From Limonium bicolor (lineage: Eukaryota; Streptophyta; Magnoliopsida; Caryophyllales; Plumbaginaceae): DNA of 64,000 nucleotides. This document shows, piece by piece, positions 20,843 to 32,803 of this stretch; position 1 is the stretch's first letter, and every line of letters starts with the position of its first letter. The position numbers and the translations under genes are program-made. Below the pieces are notes generated by a model that was given only the letters and a program-made list of their open reading frames with translations, did no database searches and had not been told where the DNA came from. The stretch is taken from the NCBI GenBank assembly GCA_023374045.1, contig CM041776.1, forward strand, positions 317,242,722-317,306,721, written 5' to 3'.

Positions 20843-23480
20843 ACACCTTAAATGCACCAGAATAGTTTTTTTGCTCCCGATTGGTCCCGTCTTGATCGTT
20901 AAGTTCTTGGCACATGCATTTAAACCGTTTTCTTCAGTATTTTTACATGTTTCAGCATAAAACCACAAGTAGGGGGAGTTCTTCACATATAACGTAAAAT
21001 AACATATAAGTAAGGAATTTATCATATAAACCAATAAAATATCAATCATATTAAGCGTAGAAATATAGATAAATTCTGCACTTATCAGTAAGCCAACCTT
21101 AGACAAATAGTTCTCTATTTTCCACAATACGGGACTTCAGCACACCCATTGAGGCAACATATAGATACTAGCGATTCTAGAAATGTAGCCTTGTGGTTAA
21201 AGGTGACCAGAGTCATGCGAATTCCATTCTTGGAAGTGGTGGCCGGAAAAAGAGCTTGGTTGTGGCCTTCTCGTGGTTTTTTTTAGCACTGGCAGAACAA
21301 GGGTTCTTCTATTTTTTCAAATTCACTCAACTCTGCCTGTATTTTTGGGCAGTTGGACTCTAGCTGAATTGTTGGCGGCCGAAAGAAAATAAGCTTTGAT
21401 GGATCAGGTGGTAAACGAGACCAAAAGGCCGTGCAGTTGGTGAGTAGATGGGATTGGGCACTGTGCTTCTAGGGGGGTCAATTTTGGAGCTAGATGGTGC
21501 ATTTATGTATTCAGGGTTTGTTAAGGTCAGGCTTTGGAATTTTGGGTGGTGTGTCCAAATCGGTAAAGAAAACTAGTGGGTTTCCAATAAAATTTCGCAA
21601 ACAAAGTGTGGTTGAACTAGTTAACCAAGGAGAGTCTGGTTGCCAGAGAGACCGTACCTAGGTTCCCAGACTTGCCTCCAAGAGGGAGAGGAGATACGAC
21701 CAACCTCAGTCAGAGCGAGTCACGCCAAGGTGTGTGCCGAAAGAATCCAGATGCAGCATCGGGTAATGCCATGGTAATGATCTAAGCATGCTGGAGTATG
21801 TGGAAGCATAGTTTAATCAGATTAAGATCTCTCTGCACACAATCTTGAAAAAAATGAGAACACAAGTCTATATGGTTTAAGAATTTGTGCGAGTGTCTAC
21901 TTGTGTTTCACACAAGATCCGCAGACAGAGTCTGCTTGGATATTTATATCCGAAGGCCCATATCTTATCCAACAACAACTATGAGCATGACCCTGCCTGG
22001 TGTGCCAAAGATTTGATTTTAGTGCTGCACGCGTAGGCTGAGTTCAACTGTATCACTGAAAGAATTAGCGTGCTAAGTAAATACAGGTGTCCAGCTCGCA
22101 GTCCAATGACCCTAGGGCGGGAACAAAACCCTTCATTTTATCCTTCGAAGAGCTTGAAGAAGCCATAATCATTGAGAAGTAAAAATTATGAAGATACGAG
22201 AGCAGCGGAAAGGAAGAAGACGACTGTAGCAAGGACTAGAAGTTGGAAGAACAAACGATAGTTGCAAAGAAATAAAAAAAGCACCTTTTTGTAGGTAAAA
22301 GTAGGGACTCTGCACATTTCTCACTGGAAAACAGCACGCGCACACAACCGAAGCTTGGAGGAGCACGAGCTCGGCACATACGGAAATAAGTTCTTTTTCC
22401 ATGACTCAGCAAAGAAAGAAAAGAATTATGGGACTAAGAAGGGATGAATAAAAGAAGAAAAAATGTAAAGGCAAAACCTTGGGACTTCAAAACTAGCAAA
22501 CTTATTAGGAACAACCATGACTATTACTCGAAATTCTACTTTTTGAAGATCTAGGAAAAAGTAGAACTTGTGGGACTGATGAAGAGGGGAAAAGAAAAAA
22601 CAGGACCAACAAGAAACTAGCGGAAAGCCAGGAAATCGTTATTTATAACTAGGATATGAAAACTAAGCAGCCAGACGCTTGTGCCCGGTCAACTAGCAAA
22701 GAGATACATAGGCAGCGCCCGGTGCACCCGTGCTTTGTCAATGGGCACCCTATTACTACTTTGTTTCCCTTACGCAATCCTTATAAGTGGGTAGCTCTAG
22801 GCCATTTTCTTTCGGTTTGATAATCTTCTTCGAAGCTATATGAGCTTCATAGGGTTCCCTTTTTTAAGAGACCTTCTTCATCTATTGTCTAGGCAATTCT
22901 CTATTAGAGGCAGGTTTGTAGATTGGATTTTCCATGAAAGTTGTAGTTTCAAAATTCTTGGCTGGTCTGTAATGGTGGTTGTTATGGGATATTCCCACAG
23001 TTACCTGTATGTATTAGTTTCTTCAACTAGTTTTCAGTTATTGTAGGTTTGTAATCTCTCCCCTTATATATGTACATCTGTATTTGAAAAAAAACATAGA
23101 TACTCAAATGAAACTCATAGGGTGCGATTGGGGTTGTACGAAAGCTAACACCTATAGTGACAACTACTCTCCTTCTCTCTTAGGCGAGAGCTCTTTTTGC
23201 CACTTCTCCTCTTTTTCCTCAACTGTTAGACATCTTCTGCAAACCATTAATGCTCATTAAATGAAAACAATTAGAATCACTTCAGCTCATCCCCAACGTT
23301 GTCCTTGTCCACTAAACTTCATAGATCCCTGCTAATTTCTACCATAACTTATACCACCACCTGCTCATTCTCGTTTGCCAACCTCGAACGGCCACTCACC
23401 CTGTCTAGCTACACCACCAAGTGTCTTACCAAAGAGTCTCCTTTCCAACCAACCGGCAGCCCTGGTGCCTTATTCTTGAT
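20843..23480. other. stretch without recognisable genes
   Basis: Only short open frames without family resemblance are present. Parts (21640-22100, 22660-22760) have higher GC and look like decayed retroelement DNA, but no LTR border, primer site or protein motif could be identified. Confidence 0.45.
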
Positions 23481-23485
23481 CAGTA

Positions 23486-24200
23486 TTGCTCTATGGGTTC
23501 CCCCACGAGACGCTCGGTGGAGGGCTTACCTCGAGTGCGAAGAGCTTACTTACTAAAGAAGAGGCTTCGCCTATCTCCATTGACGATGTGATGGATCACG
23601 ACCTGGTCCTCTCTCTCGATAGATGCCTGCTAGAGAAGTTAATTACCTCACAAGGAGTCGACATTTGGGCTATGGAGGCTACCCTTTCCAAGGTTCGGCA
23701 ACTCAAAGGACACCTGAAGATCAAGAAGGTTGCCATTCACATTATTTTGCTGGAATTCGAGCACATGGGTATGCTGTTGGACGTACTCGACCGCGGCCTC
23801 TGGCCCTTCGATGAAGCTCTCCTCCTCCTCCAGTGGGTTGTCAAGAAGAAAGCTCCCTCGGAATATTCCCTTGTCCTTCTCTATATAGGTTAGAACCCAT
23901 GACGGCCCCTCTGGTATACAACATAGATTTTGCTGGCAGGCTCGCCTCTCATTTTGGCACTTTCTTGGAATTCAACGGTGAAGGAAAACACTATGGGGGA
24001 AACTTCTTGCACTTTAAAGTCATAATCTCGGTAGATAAGCCGGTCCTTCGCTACTTGAAAATCATCCTCGAAGGAGTTGAATCCACTTTGCATATTACCT
24101 ATGAGAGACTCCCGCCATTGCTTCAAGTGTGGCCTATTCATGTACACCACCAAAGACTGACCAAACCAGTAAGTTCCTCTTCGACCTCTATCCCTATGGA
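23486..24200 (+). pseudogene. LINE ORF1 remnant with DUF4283 and zinc-knuckle traces
   Basis: The frame 23486-23893 contains the DUF4283 pattern, with a hydrophobic core around LEFEHMGMLLDVLDRGLWPF, the usual position of the family's 'VLEGGPWTFD' segment. The next frame (23833-24210) continues with ASHFGTFLEFNGEGK and YERLPP, the lead-in to the CCHC zinc knuckle. The knuckle itself (CFKCG) is readable only in a shifted frame near 24124. In plants DUF4283 plus a zinc knuckle is mostly the nucleic-acid-binding ORF1 of L1-type LINEs. At least two frame breaks make it non-functional. No reverse transcriptase follows. Confidence 0.6.
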
Positions 24201-24210
24201 CCTTGGCTGA

Positions 24211-25559
24211 GGGCTTCGGGACTTAGCATAGGACTTCGAGTGGCTCCGATGATAACTCGGACATTTGGAAGGCAACTTGTAGCTCTCGGGCAGGCTCTCG
24301 TCAAGTCTATCAGACCCCCCCCCCCCCACTCCAAAGAGTGGTAGTCCTTTGCAAACCTAAAACTCCATCTAATGATCTCTCTTCCAAGTCAAAGGACGTA
24401 ACACCCCTCCCTTGCTCGTCAACCCTCCATCGGATATGCTAAGCCTGCCTATGAGTTTCCCAAATGTCTTCGACAAGGGAAAGAGTATGGCTAGCCCTTT
24501 AGACTTTTCGAATGATAAGAAGCACAATTATGACAAGGTTCTCAGGAGTAGAGATTTTCATTGAGTTAACATCCCCCTCCCCCCTAAAAGCATTCAACTC
24601 GAAGGGAAAGACTTCCACCCTTAAGGATTCGCCCCTAGCCACTAACTCAATGCAGCGTACTACTATAAAGGAGGCAGTCTCTGGCCAACCTAGGAACTAC
24701 CTGAGCAAATGACTCGAAGAGCCTTCGGTCATTAGGAATGGCAAAGACTCCTGATGACTAAGGGGGCTGACTGAAATCTCTTCTCATCATACTCCATTAT
24801 AGGACAAAAGCTACACCCATCCCATAACCATTATATTAATAAGATATTCCACCTCAGTTTATTTCTAGCTCTGATTTTGTTGGTATCTGTTATTTTTTAT
24901 GTTTGTAGAAAATCTATGTTGACCAAACTTCCATACTTACGGATGGAATTAGTAGTGCGATCTCGAGTGATTCATGGTAGTGCTTTCTCCAACATTGTTA
25001 TCCTCTCTTTACACTCCTCTTGAAAGGATGTTTTATTCAACAGCTAGATAGACAATCGTCCAACTGGATAGGACTGGCCTCAATTGTCCTCCTTGAATTA
25101 GAGGTTGCACGATTTGTCTCGGCCATGTATCAGAAGACCCTCCACAACTTCTTCACCCACCGTTGTACTATGTTAGGATGGTCATCTTAGAATATCCCGG
25201 TACGATATTATTCGCTATTATCACTAATATTGCCTCTTATAAGCTATGTTTCATTTTCGAATGCTAGTTTATGATATCTTAGGCCTGTAATCATTTATCA
25301 ATAATCAAACGTAAACTCACAGGGTGCAAGGTACATTCTGACTTCCTCATTACCCCAAAAAAAACGATAAATACCAGTGCAAATTGCAATAGAACCTAAT
25401 TCCAGATTTACCCCCGTCTCTCTGCCGTCTCCAAACACTCTAGTCGAGTCGACCTGCACTGCAATAACCTGTAAGCGCGAATACTTCCCCGTCTCTCTCG
25501 TTCTCTCTACCACGCACACCTGAGCTCCTATATTGCCGTATCACGTCCCTTCTGCTCTC
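24211..25559. other. intergenic stretch without recognisable gene
   Basis: Holds a 13-C homopolymer at 24315-24327 and otherwise only small frames without domains. It may be the tail of the LINE remnant upstream, but there is no positive evidence. Confidence 0.45.
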
Positions 25560-26597
25560 TGGTTTCTTACTGTTGGGCCTTCAAAGGAAATTAAATCGTT
25601 TTCCGGTGAAATAATGGAGGCGTTTTTGTGATTCTGAAGCGGGCTAGAAAATGGTGGCCTATTCTATGGCGAAGGCTGCGCTTCTAGATACCCTTGTGCT
25701 TGCTGGACAGTCGCATGTCTACTCATGACGGTATGATACCCCTCTGCTCGTGGGAATCGCAATTCGGTATTTATTTCGAGTGTTCTTCCTAGGGGTTTTT
25801 AATTATGGTATAGTGATTAATGGGTTTTTGTGGTCGAAGATTCGGAACGGTGGACCTTGAGTGTGGTAAGATTTGGAATTCGTCACCTTACGGATAAAAG
25901 CCACGAGTTTCTCGGTTTAGTAACTATTGGCTGGAGCTTTTGCATTTCACTTCCCCAAGGTGTTGAGAACGGATGTTCGGCATTCCTTTATATGAGTTGT
26001 CTTTTTTTTTTTTTTTTTACATTTACCTGTCTGATCTTCTGCTAAGTCTGATTTTGTCGAATATGCTTATATGTGGGATTTTGTGTTTGCTGTGTTCTGT
26101 AGATCATCGAGCTCCACATTCTGTGTTGACACCTTCATAATAGTTTCTTTAAGTAAAACTGTCGAAATTATCAATACAAACTATACGGTCATAACAGTAA
26201 GAGGAAAGGACCACCATCTTCAATATTTTAAATGCTACCGGGTTGGCTCTGTACTTCCCTTGAACCGCTCCTCGTGTGCAACTTAAATGTATATATTTGG
26301 GATCATAATTGACAGAAATGCCTTTGATGATTCAGCTGTTCTCTCCCTTTAATTGCAGTTATTGAAGATTTTCTAATCCTGTTAACTGGATTACATTGAT
26401 GCATTTCAGAGCGTACCGGTGCTGAAGGATCTGATTGGATCTCCTGGATTTTTTGAAAGTAATGGCAGGTAAAACTCGTCCGTCCAAACCCCCCTGTCTG
26501 AGACTCTTCTCTTGTGGTTGAATAAGCAAGTAATATTATCAAAGGGTCCTAGTGACGCCTGTTTTGGGACAGGTTTCCCTTCAGTGAGCTTCATCAG
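25560..26597 (+). other. probable leader region of the Harbinger-derived gene
   Basis: A T-rich tract at 26003-26019 and several possible GT/AG borders (for example an AG at about 26101 and a GT after the CAG at about 26468) suggest an intron-containing 5' untranslated region. The small open frames here show no domain. Exact exon borders cannot be set without transcripts. Confidence 0.3.
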
Positions 26598-28121
26598 ATG
26601 GCCCAACTCGTACCTGAGAAAACAGATTGTAGTGCAGATGACAGTGATAAGGGAGACCAAGATGGGGTAGAGAAGGAGCACAATGATGAAGGTTACTCTG
26701 GGGAAGAAGACTGGGAAGATGAGGCTAATCTTGTGGAGGATGGGGATTGGAATGGCAAGGAAGGAAGTGACAATGAGGATGAAGACCATAATGATGATGA
26801 AGATAAGAACGGTGAGGACAAAGATGAGAACGGCGAGCCCAACTCCTCGCTTCTTGATTTAATAGCCACTGTGGAATCCAGTCTCTCTGCCGGTCACTCC
26901 TTCCTCCACCAGCACGACCTGCTTCTACTTCCTTCTCATTGCCTATCTCTCGAATCTGCTCTGTCCTCCTCCTACCTATCAGTGTCCAAGCTCTCATCTC
27001 GTCTCTCTCACCCCATCAAAACTGGAATCCCCCGCTCCATCTCTACTTCCCACCACCACTCAGTGTCCACCAGTGCCTACTACAACATTGACAAATGTTG
27101 GTTTCACCGCTTCCTGCTCTCCACTACTGATGACTACGATCTGAGGTGGCTCGAAACATTCCGGATGTCAAAACCAATCTTTTCACTCCTACTCTCTACA
27201 CTCTCTCCTTCTCTTCACTCCACTCTCCCCTCTATACCCGCAAGTTATGCTCTGGCTGCGGCACTCTTCCGTCTCGCCCATGCTCCTTCTTATGCGGCAG
27301 TGGGTCAGCGGTTTGGCCTAACCACTTCTGACGCCTGCCAAGCCTTTTACACTGTTTGTAAGGTAATCTGTGACAAGCTGGGGCACTTTTTGTGTGAGTT
27401 TAGGTGTGAGTTGGAGAATATTGCTGTAGGTTTTGGGTGGATTACCCTCCCCAATTGCTGTGGGGTTTTGGGGGTTGAACGTTTCCCAATAGAAGGGACG
27501 TTGTTGGGTGCAGATGGGTATTTGATGGTTCAAACCCTGGTTGATTCAGAAGGTAGATTCTTGGATGTCTCTGCTGGATGGCCAAGCACGATGACACCTC
27601 ATTGTATATTGAAGCAGACAAAATTGTTTTCAAGCGTGGAGGAATCGAAAGAGCTGCTGAATGGTCCTATCTTCGAGCTAGAAGATGGAAATTCAGTTCC
27701 CCAGTATGTACTGGGAGCGTCTTGCTACCCTCTCTTGCCATGGCTTCTTACCCCTTATGTGGCAGGTAGCATTAGCAACGGTAAAGGCTTAACTTCAGCG
27801 CAAAGGGCATTCAATGATGTGCACAGAAGAGCGTTGGGGTTGGTTAAGAGCGCTTTTGGGAAGGTTAGAGCCAATTGGCAGTTACTCAATCGGCGGTGGA
27901 AAGGGGATTTTACTGAGTTCTTGCCATTTGTGATTGTGACTGGTTGTATACTGAACAACTTTTTGATCAAGCATGGAGAGACATTGCCAAATGATGAAGG
28001 GGATGAAATTTATGTTGAGAAGGTGAATGAGGTTTGTGACAGTGGGGTGGTGAATGAGAAAGCCGAGCATATAAGAGATATAATCGCTATACGCCTCCAC
28101 CGGCTTAGGCATAGGAGATGA
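26598..28121 (+). CDS. PIF/Harbinger transposase-derived protein (HARBI1/ALP1-like), probably domesticated
   Basis: One uninterrupted 507-residue frame. Residues 1-80 are highly acidic (long D/E/N/K runs). Residues about 82-140 are Ser/Leu-rich. From about 165 (WFHRFL...FRMSKPIF) to 465 it follows the PIF/Harbinger DDE_4 transposase fold. The catalytic residues are gone: the usual GxxDGTHI segment reads GVLGVERFP (289-297), the second-Asp region reads GWPSTMTPH (328-336), the GDSGYPL motif reads GASCYPLLPW (373-382) and the final VExAFG reads VKSAFG (416-421). The uninterrupted frame with a ruined active site points to a host gene, as with plant ALP1, HDP1 and the At3g19120-type proteins, some of which work in chromatin complexes. 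Its exact role is unknown. The ATG is the first in frame. Confidence 0.85.
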   Translation: MAQLVPEKTDCSADDSDKGDQDGVEKEHNDEGYSGEEDWEDEANLVEDGDWNGKEGSDNEDEDHNDDEDKNGEDKDENGEPNSSLLDLIATVESSLSAGHSFLHQHDLLLLPSHCLSLESALSSSYLSVSKLSSRLSHPIKTGIPRSISTSHHHSVSTSAYYNIDKCWFHRFLLSTTDDYDLRWLETFRMSKPIFSLLLSTLSPSLHSTLPSIPASYALAAALFRLAHAPSYAAVGQRFGLTTSDACQAFYTVCKVICDKLGHFLCEFRCELENIAVGFGWITLPNCCGVLGVERFPIEGTLLGADGYLMVQTLVDSEGRFLDVSAGWPSTMTPHCILKQTKLFSSVEESKELLNGPIFELEDGNSVPQYVLGASCYPLLPWLLTPYVAGSISNGKGLTSAQRAFNDVHRRALGLVKSAFGKVRANWQLLNRRWKGDFTEFLPFVIVTGCILNNFLIKHGETLPNDEGDEIYVEKVNEVCDSGVVNEKAEHIRDIIAIRLHRLRHRR

Positions 28122-28269
28122 TATTGCCATTTTTCCACAATTAAGTAATGTAGTCGAGTGAGTTGAGGTGGTTTCCTCGATTTTTTATGATACCTCTGTC
28201 TGACGTAGCGAAATGTTAGAATTCTGGATCTGTACGATTTCCACTTATTGAGAACTAATTCTTACTGTC

Positions 28270-28520
28270 TGTTAGGTTTCTAAAGTTTTACTTGAAAGAT
28301 GTGAAGAAGCAAGTGGAAAGCAGAGCGGGAGAAGGAAAATATGAAGTTCATCATGAATGTATTAGATGTGTTTCGTGTGTCCAGAGAAGAGAGACAGCAC
28401 TATTTATACTACAGACTAGCAGTAAAATAGAGCTGCTACTTAAAGGAAATAACAACCGGCTAATGACAGAATGTAATGTTCTAGAATGTAGTAGAACTTA
28501 TTATAATATGTATCCTAATA
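28270..28520 (-). mobile_element. 3' LTR of the copia element 28270-32426
   Basis: Read on the minus strand it starts TATTAGGATAC directly after the purine run GAGGGGGG (28521-28528) and ends CCTAACA at 28270. The first two bases should be TG, so the terminus has mutated to TA. It holds a TATAAATA box on the minus strand (28401-28408). Its start matches that of the second copia element (TGTTAGGATAC). It lies 149 bp after the stop codon of the Harbinger-derived gene, in opposite orientation. Confidence 0.8.
28401..28408 (-). promoter_or_regulatory. TATA box of the copia 3' LTR
   Basis: Reads TATAAATA on the minus strand, about 115 bp inside the LTR from its minus-strand start. The placement fits an LTR promoter, so any transcript started here would read leftwards into the convergent Harbinger-derived gene. 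Confidence 0.45.
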
Positions 28521-28526
28521 CCCCCC

Positions 28527-31500
28527 TCAAGAGGAGGCTGGAGAATCTCTTGGCGACTCTTGCCCTATATAGATTCCCATGTTCTGAAACTGTGACTTGT
28601 AGCTTATGTCTGGAAGATTCTTCGTAAGCATATCAGCCAGTTGTTTTGTATTGGAGATGTGTTGAACTGTTATCAACCCTTGCTGGATCCGTTCAACATG
28701 CTTCGTTCTTTCATTTTGAACCGGATTAGAAGCAATAAAGACAGCTAAACGGTTGTCACATTTGAGAGGGATGGGAGTGACCTCTGTAACTCCAAGATCA
28801 GAGAGCAATCGACTAAGCCAAGCAAGTTCAGAACTCACCTTGCGCATCGAACGATACTCAGCCTCAGCTGACGACAAAGAAACACATGCTTGTTTCTTCG
28901 ATTTCCAAGAAATCAGGCCCCCTCCAAACATGATGTAAAATCCGCTAACTAGACGTCTAGAGATGGGACAAGAAGCCCAATCTGAGTCGCAATATGCAAC
29001 CAGATTGTAATCCTGTTTGTTGTTCAGTAAAATCCCATTGTCGAGGGTGCCTTTAACATATTTAAGCACATGAACAGCAGCTTCATAGTGATGAAGATAG
29101 GGCTCTTGAAGGAACTGGCTTAATAACTGCACACTGAAACTTAAATCTGGTCGAGTATTAGTAAGGTAATTGAGTTTACCTACTAATTTTTGATACTCCT
29201 CTGGATTAGGCAGCTTTTCACTCCCAGTAACCAAAAGTTTTACTCCAGGAGCAAGAGGACTAGCGACGCCTCTATGACTGTCAATACCATAGTCCGTAAG
29301 TAATTCAGTGGCAAATTTCTTTTGTGTGACAACCATTCCTTGAGCGGTTCGGACAAACTCCATGCCCAGAAAGAAATGCAAATCTCCAAGATCCTTGATT
29401 CGAAACTGACTATCCAAACGATGCTTAAGTGAAGCAATAGCATCAGCATTGTTGCCACAGACAATTAAGTCATCGACATACACCCCAATATACAAAGTAG
29501 CATCTGGTGTTGATTTCCAAAACAAAGAGAAATCATTCTTTGAACTGATAAAACCTTCAGACAGGAGAAAAGCGGTTAATTTGGCATACCATTGCCTGGA
29601 AGCCTGCTTCAATCCGTATAACGATTTCTTTAACTTGCATACCAGATTAGGATTATCAACATTCAAACCTTCTGGTAGTTGCATATAAATATCCTCATGT
29701 AACTCGCCGTGCAGAAACGCATTGTTCACGTCTAGCTGACAAATGAACCAATCGCGTTTAACTGCAACTGTCAATAGAGATCTGATTGTCGCCATCTTAA
29801 CCACAGGAGAAAAGGTCTCCGTGTAATCAATTCCTAGTATTTGAGTAAACCCTCGCACAACCAGTCGAGCTTTGTAACGCTCTAAAGTCCCATCCGCTTT
29901 CAACTTCACCTTGTATATCCATTTACAACTGATGGCCTTTTTTCCTGTTGGTAGAGAGGTGATCTCCCAAGTACCATTCCTTTCTAAGGCCATAAGTTCC
30001 TCAGTCATTGCTTGTCTCCACTCAGGACTGCAATTAGCCTGTTTGAAATTCCTAGGCTCTGGTATGTCCCGAGCATTTTGGATCACAATACTACCCGCAA
30101 AGTTGTTGTGGCAAATTGTCTGAACTGATACTGGAGTAATATCAGTTAATGTAAACACATCAAGTTGATGAGGAAGAGGATTAGATTGATCTAGTCTGCT
30201 GACCAGAATATTAGTGAATGCCTCATCATCCTTATCAATCTTGCTGCTACCCACAAAATAATCGCTGAGATGTTTTGGTTGTTGCCTGATACGGGAAGAT
30301 CTTCTGGTACCTTGCTCAGCAAGAGAAGATGAAATAACGCCATCACCAGTTTATGGAGTAACTGCCTGATCAAGCATTATATTATCAGAGTCTGATGGTG
30401 TTCCCTCTTCAGAAACAGGATCTGTCGAATGCTCCTGTTGCATTCCTGTAACAGCACTGTCGTGTGCAGTTTCTAGGCCATCTCTGTCTTTCTCTTGTAG
30501 CAAAGAATCATCATTTTCATATTCCAGTAAAGTATCAACAACTCTAGAATCAGTAAAAGAATGATGTCCTTGACTAAAAGGAAAGTAAGACTCGTGAAAA
30601 GTGACATCCCTGCTGTTAACAATTTTCTTATTGCTTAACTGTAACAGCTTATGTCCCTTGCTGACCAGACTTGGTCCCAGATAAACACACAAATGAGAAC
30701 GTGGTTCAAATTTGGTCTTGTGATCCTTAACATCACAACAAAAAGCCAAGCACCCAAAGGTTTTCAAAGAATTGAAATCTGGCCTTTTATTATATAAAAC
30801 CTCATAGGGACTCTTTCCTTGCAAGGGAGCTGATGGTAACCTGTTGATCACAAAAACTACAAACAGAACAGCTTCGCCCCAGTAATTTAGAGGAATATTT
30901 GCTTGAAAATAAACTGCCCTGGCTGTTTCCAGAACATGCCTGTGCTTCCTTTCGACCATACCATTCTGATGTGGTGTGTAAGGGCAGGACCTTTGGTGAA
31001 TAATGCCTTTCTTCAGAAAATAATTGATTCCCTCTTTGGAAGCACCCAGTTCGTAAGCATTATCTGATCTTATCACTTTTATTTTCTTATTGAATTGCCT
31101 TTCTATTAAGACAATGAAATCTTTAAGCATTTCGAAAGCTTGTGACTTACTTCTCATAAGTTTCACCCATAAAGTTCTGCTCTTATCCTCTACTATGCTG
31201 AGGAAATACCGACTGCCATCATGATTACTTTCTGCACATGGTCCCCAAACATCCACATGGACCAAATCAAACAGATCTTCACTCTTGGTTTGAGACAAAG
31301 GAAATGGCAATCGAAGGCCTTTAGCTTTATTACAGATTTCACAACAAAAGTCAGAAGGAACATCATTCTGTTTTATTAAATCGAGATCTATGAGTTTCTG
31401 CATAGAAGCATGCCCCAATTTACAATGCCAAAACTGATCTGACTTATTTTTGACAGAACTACAAACACTAAGGCTTCTTTTCCCTTGTAAGCCTTGCCTT

Positions 31501-32426
31501 TCCTTCAAGAAGTCCCGCAAAGCAATTCTGTCCAGGTAGTACAGTCCGCCTTGCTCCCATCCGATTCTCTTTTCAAGATTCAATATCGGGTCCTGCACAG
31601 TGCAATGTGTTGCATAAAAAATCACTTTGCATCTTATCTGTCTGATCAACTTATTTACAGACAATAGATTATATTTGAATCCAGGAGCAAGAAGAGTGTC
31701 ATTCAGACTGCAATCTGAAGATAAAACTGCCTTTCCAGATAGCTTAATATCCTGCACCCTTCCATCTGGCATCGAGACCACATGTTTCTCTTTCAGAAAC
31801 TGTTTCTCACAGAAAATTTCTTCTTTTCCACTAATGTGATCAGTGGCTCCAGTATCTATCACCCAGTCACTCTCCTTTAAATGACTTCTATTATCAGTAG
31901 CAGTAAGAGAGTAATGAGTAACAACAGGAGACTGACCTGCAAAATTACAATAAGAGCTTCCTTCCTTATGCCCAAGGTTGACCTTCTGCAGGTAGCCAAC
32001 CAAAAGACTGAGCTGCTCTTGCGACAATCCTGGAACTGGAGATTTATCATTCTCTTCTTTTTCAGCAACATTTACACTTCCTTTTTTGAACTTTCCATGT
32101 TTCCAGCCATTAGGATAACCATGTTTCTGATAACATGTTTCCTCTGTATGACCAGGTTTATTACAGTAAGCACAGATCTCCTTGTTCCTTCTCCATTTTC
32201 CTTTGTCCTCAACCTTATCATTTCGCCACTTTATCTGCTGCAGAGGCTTATTGCCAGTACTTGTCATACTTGCGAACACATTATCAGCACCACCTTTCTT
32301 TTTCTTTCCACTTTCCTGCTGTCTTTCTTCAGATAAAATCAAAGAATATACATTCTCTAGACTCGGGAGAGGAGAGATCATCAATATATTGCCACGAATA
32401 TTCATATAGCACTCATTCAATCCCAT
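28527..32426 (-). pseudogene. Ty1/copia gag-pol polyprotein, 5'-truncated, one in-frame stop
   Basis: Two frames, 32426-30351 and 30254-28527, are in the same phase and separated by a single TAA (30351-30353) plus an open link, so about 1300 codons are lost to one stop. Order from the amino end: end of the gag core, CCHC knuckle (CAYC...H...C, near residue 85), protease DTGATDH, integrase with its zinc-binding start, catalytic D-D-E region (HVDVWGP, IRSDNAYE, GMVERKHR), then reverse transcriptase with YVDD (29469-29480) and RNase H (SLSSAEAEYRS). The order protease-integrase-RT-RNase H defines Ty1/copia. Gag start, primer site and 5' LTR are missing beyond 32426, so the copy is truncated and cannot transpose by itself. 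Confidence 0.92.
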
Positions 32427-32803
32427 CTCTTTCTGTATAAATCGATGCTAATGAAGTGCATGTTTGTACTACTCTGATTTTTAAAATGCGGATGTATGAT
32501 TGTGCTGTGATACAAACTGAAAAAATATGTGGCATATATCCTATAAAAGAAAAGAAGGTAATTATAAGATTGGTTAAATCGTGCTATGACATTTATATTT
32601 ACAAAAGAAGAGGGTGGGGGTGTTTCATCGCCCATATGGTGTGGGTTAAATTGTGATGTGTCATGGGTTCGGTTCTCTTTTTTCCAATCTATAGGTGGCA
32701 GCTGACGCCGTGAAGGTATTGATAGGGTCGTACATGCATTTTTTGTTTTTCGAAAACAAACATACCTTAACTAACAAGTTTGGTTACATAATATGTACCA
32801 TTC
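32427..32803. other. junction stretch between copia and LINE remnants
   Basis: No gag start, LTR or primer site is visible to the right of the copia polyprotein. The last part (about 32700-32803) may be the 3' untranslated tail of the minus-strand LINE. No other feature is seen. Confidence 0.45.

Noticed and set aside
20656..20844. 62-codon minus-strand frame over the hairpin array
   Set aside because: Periodic by-product of the 70-bp repeat; no domain.
24315..24327. 13-C homopolymer as a possible functional tract
   Set aside because: Isolated run in non-coding DNA; may also be a sequencing artefact.
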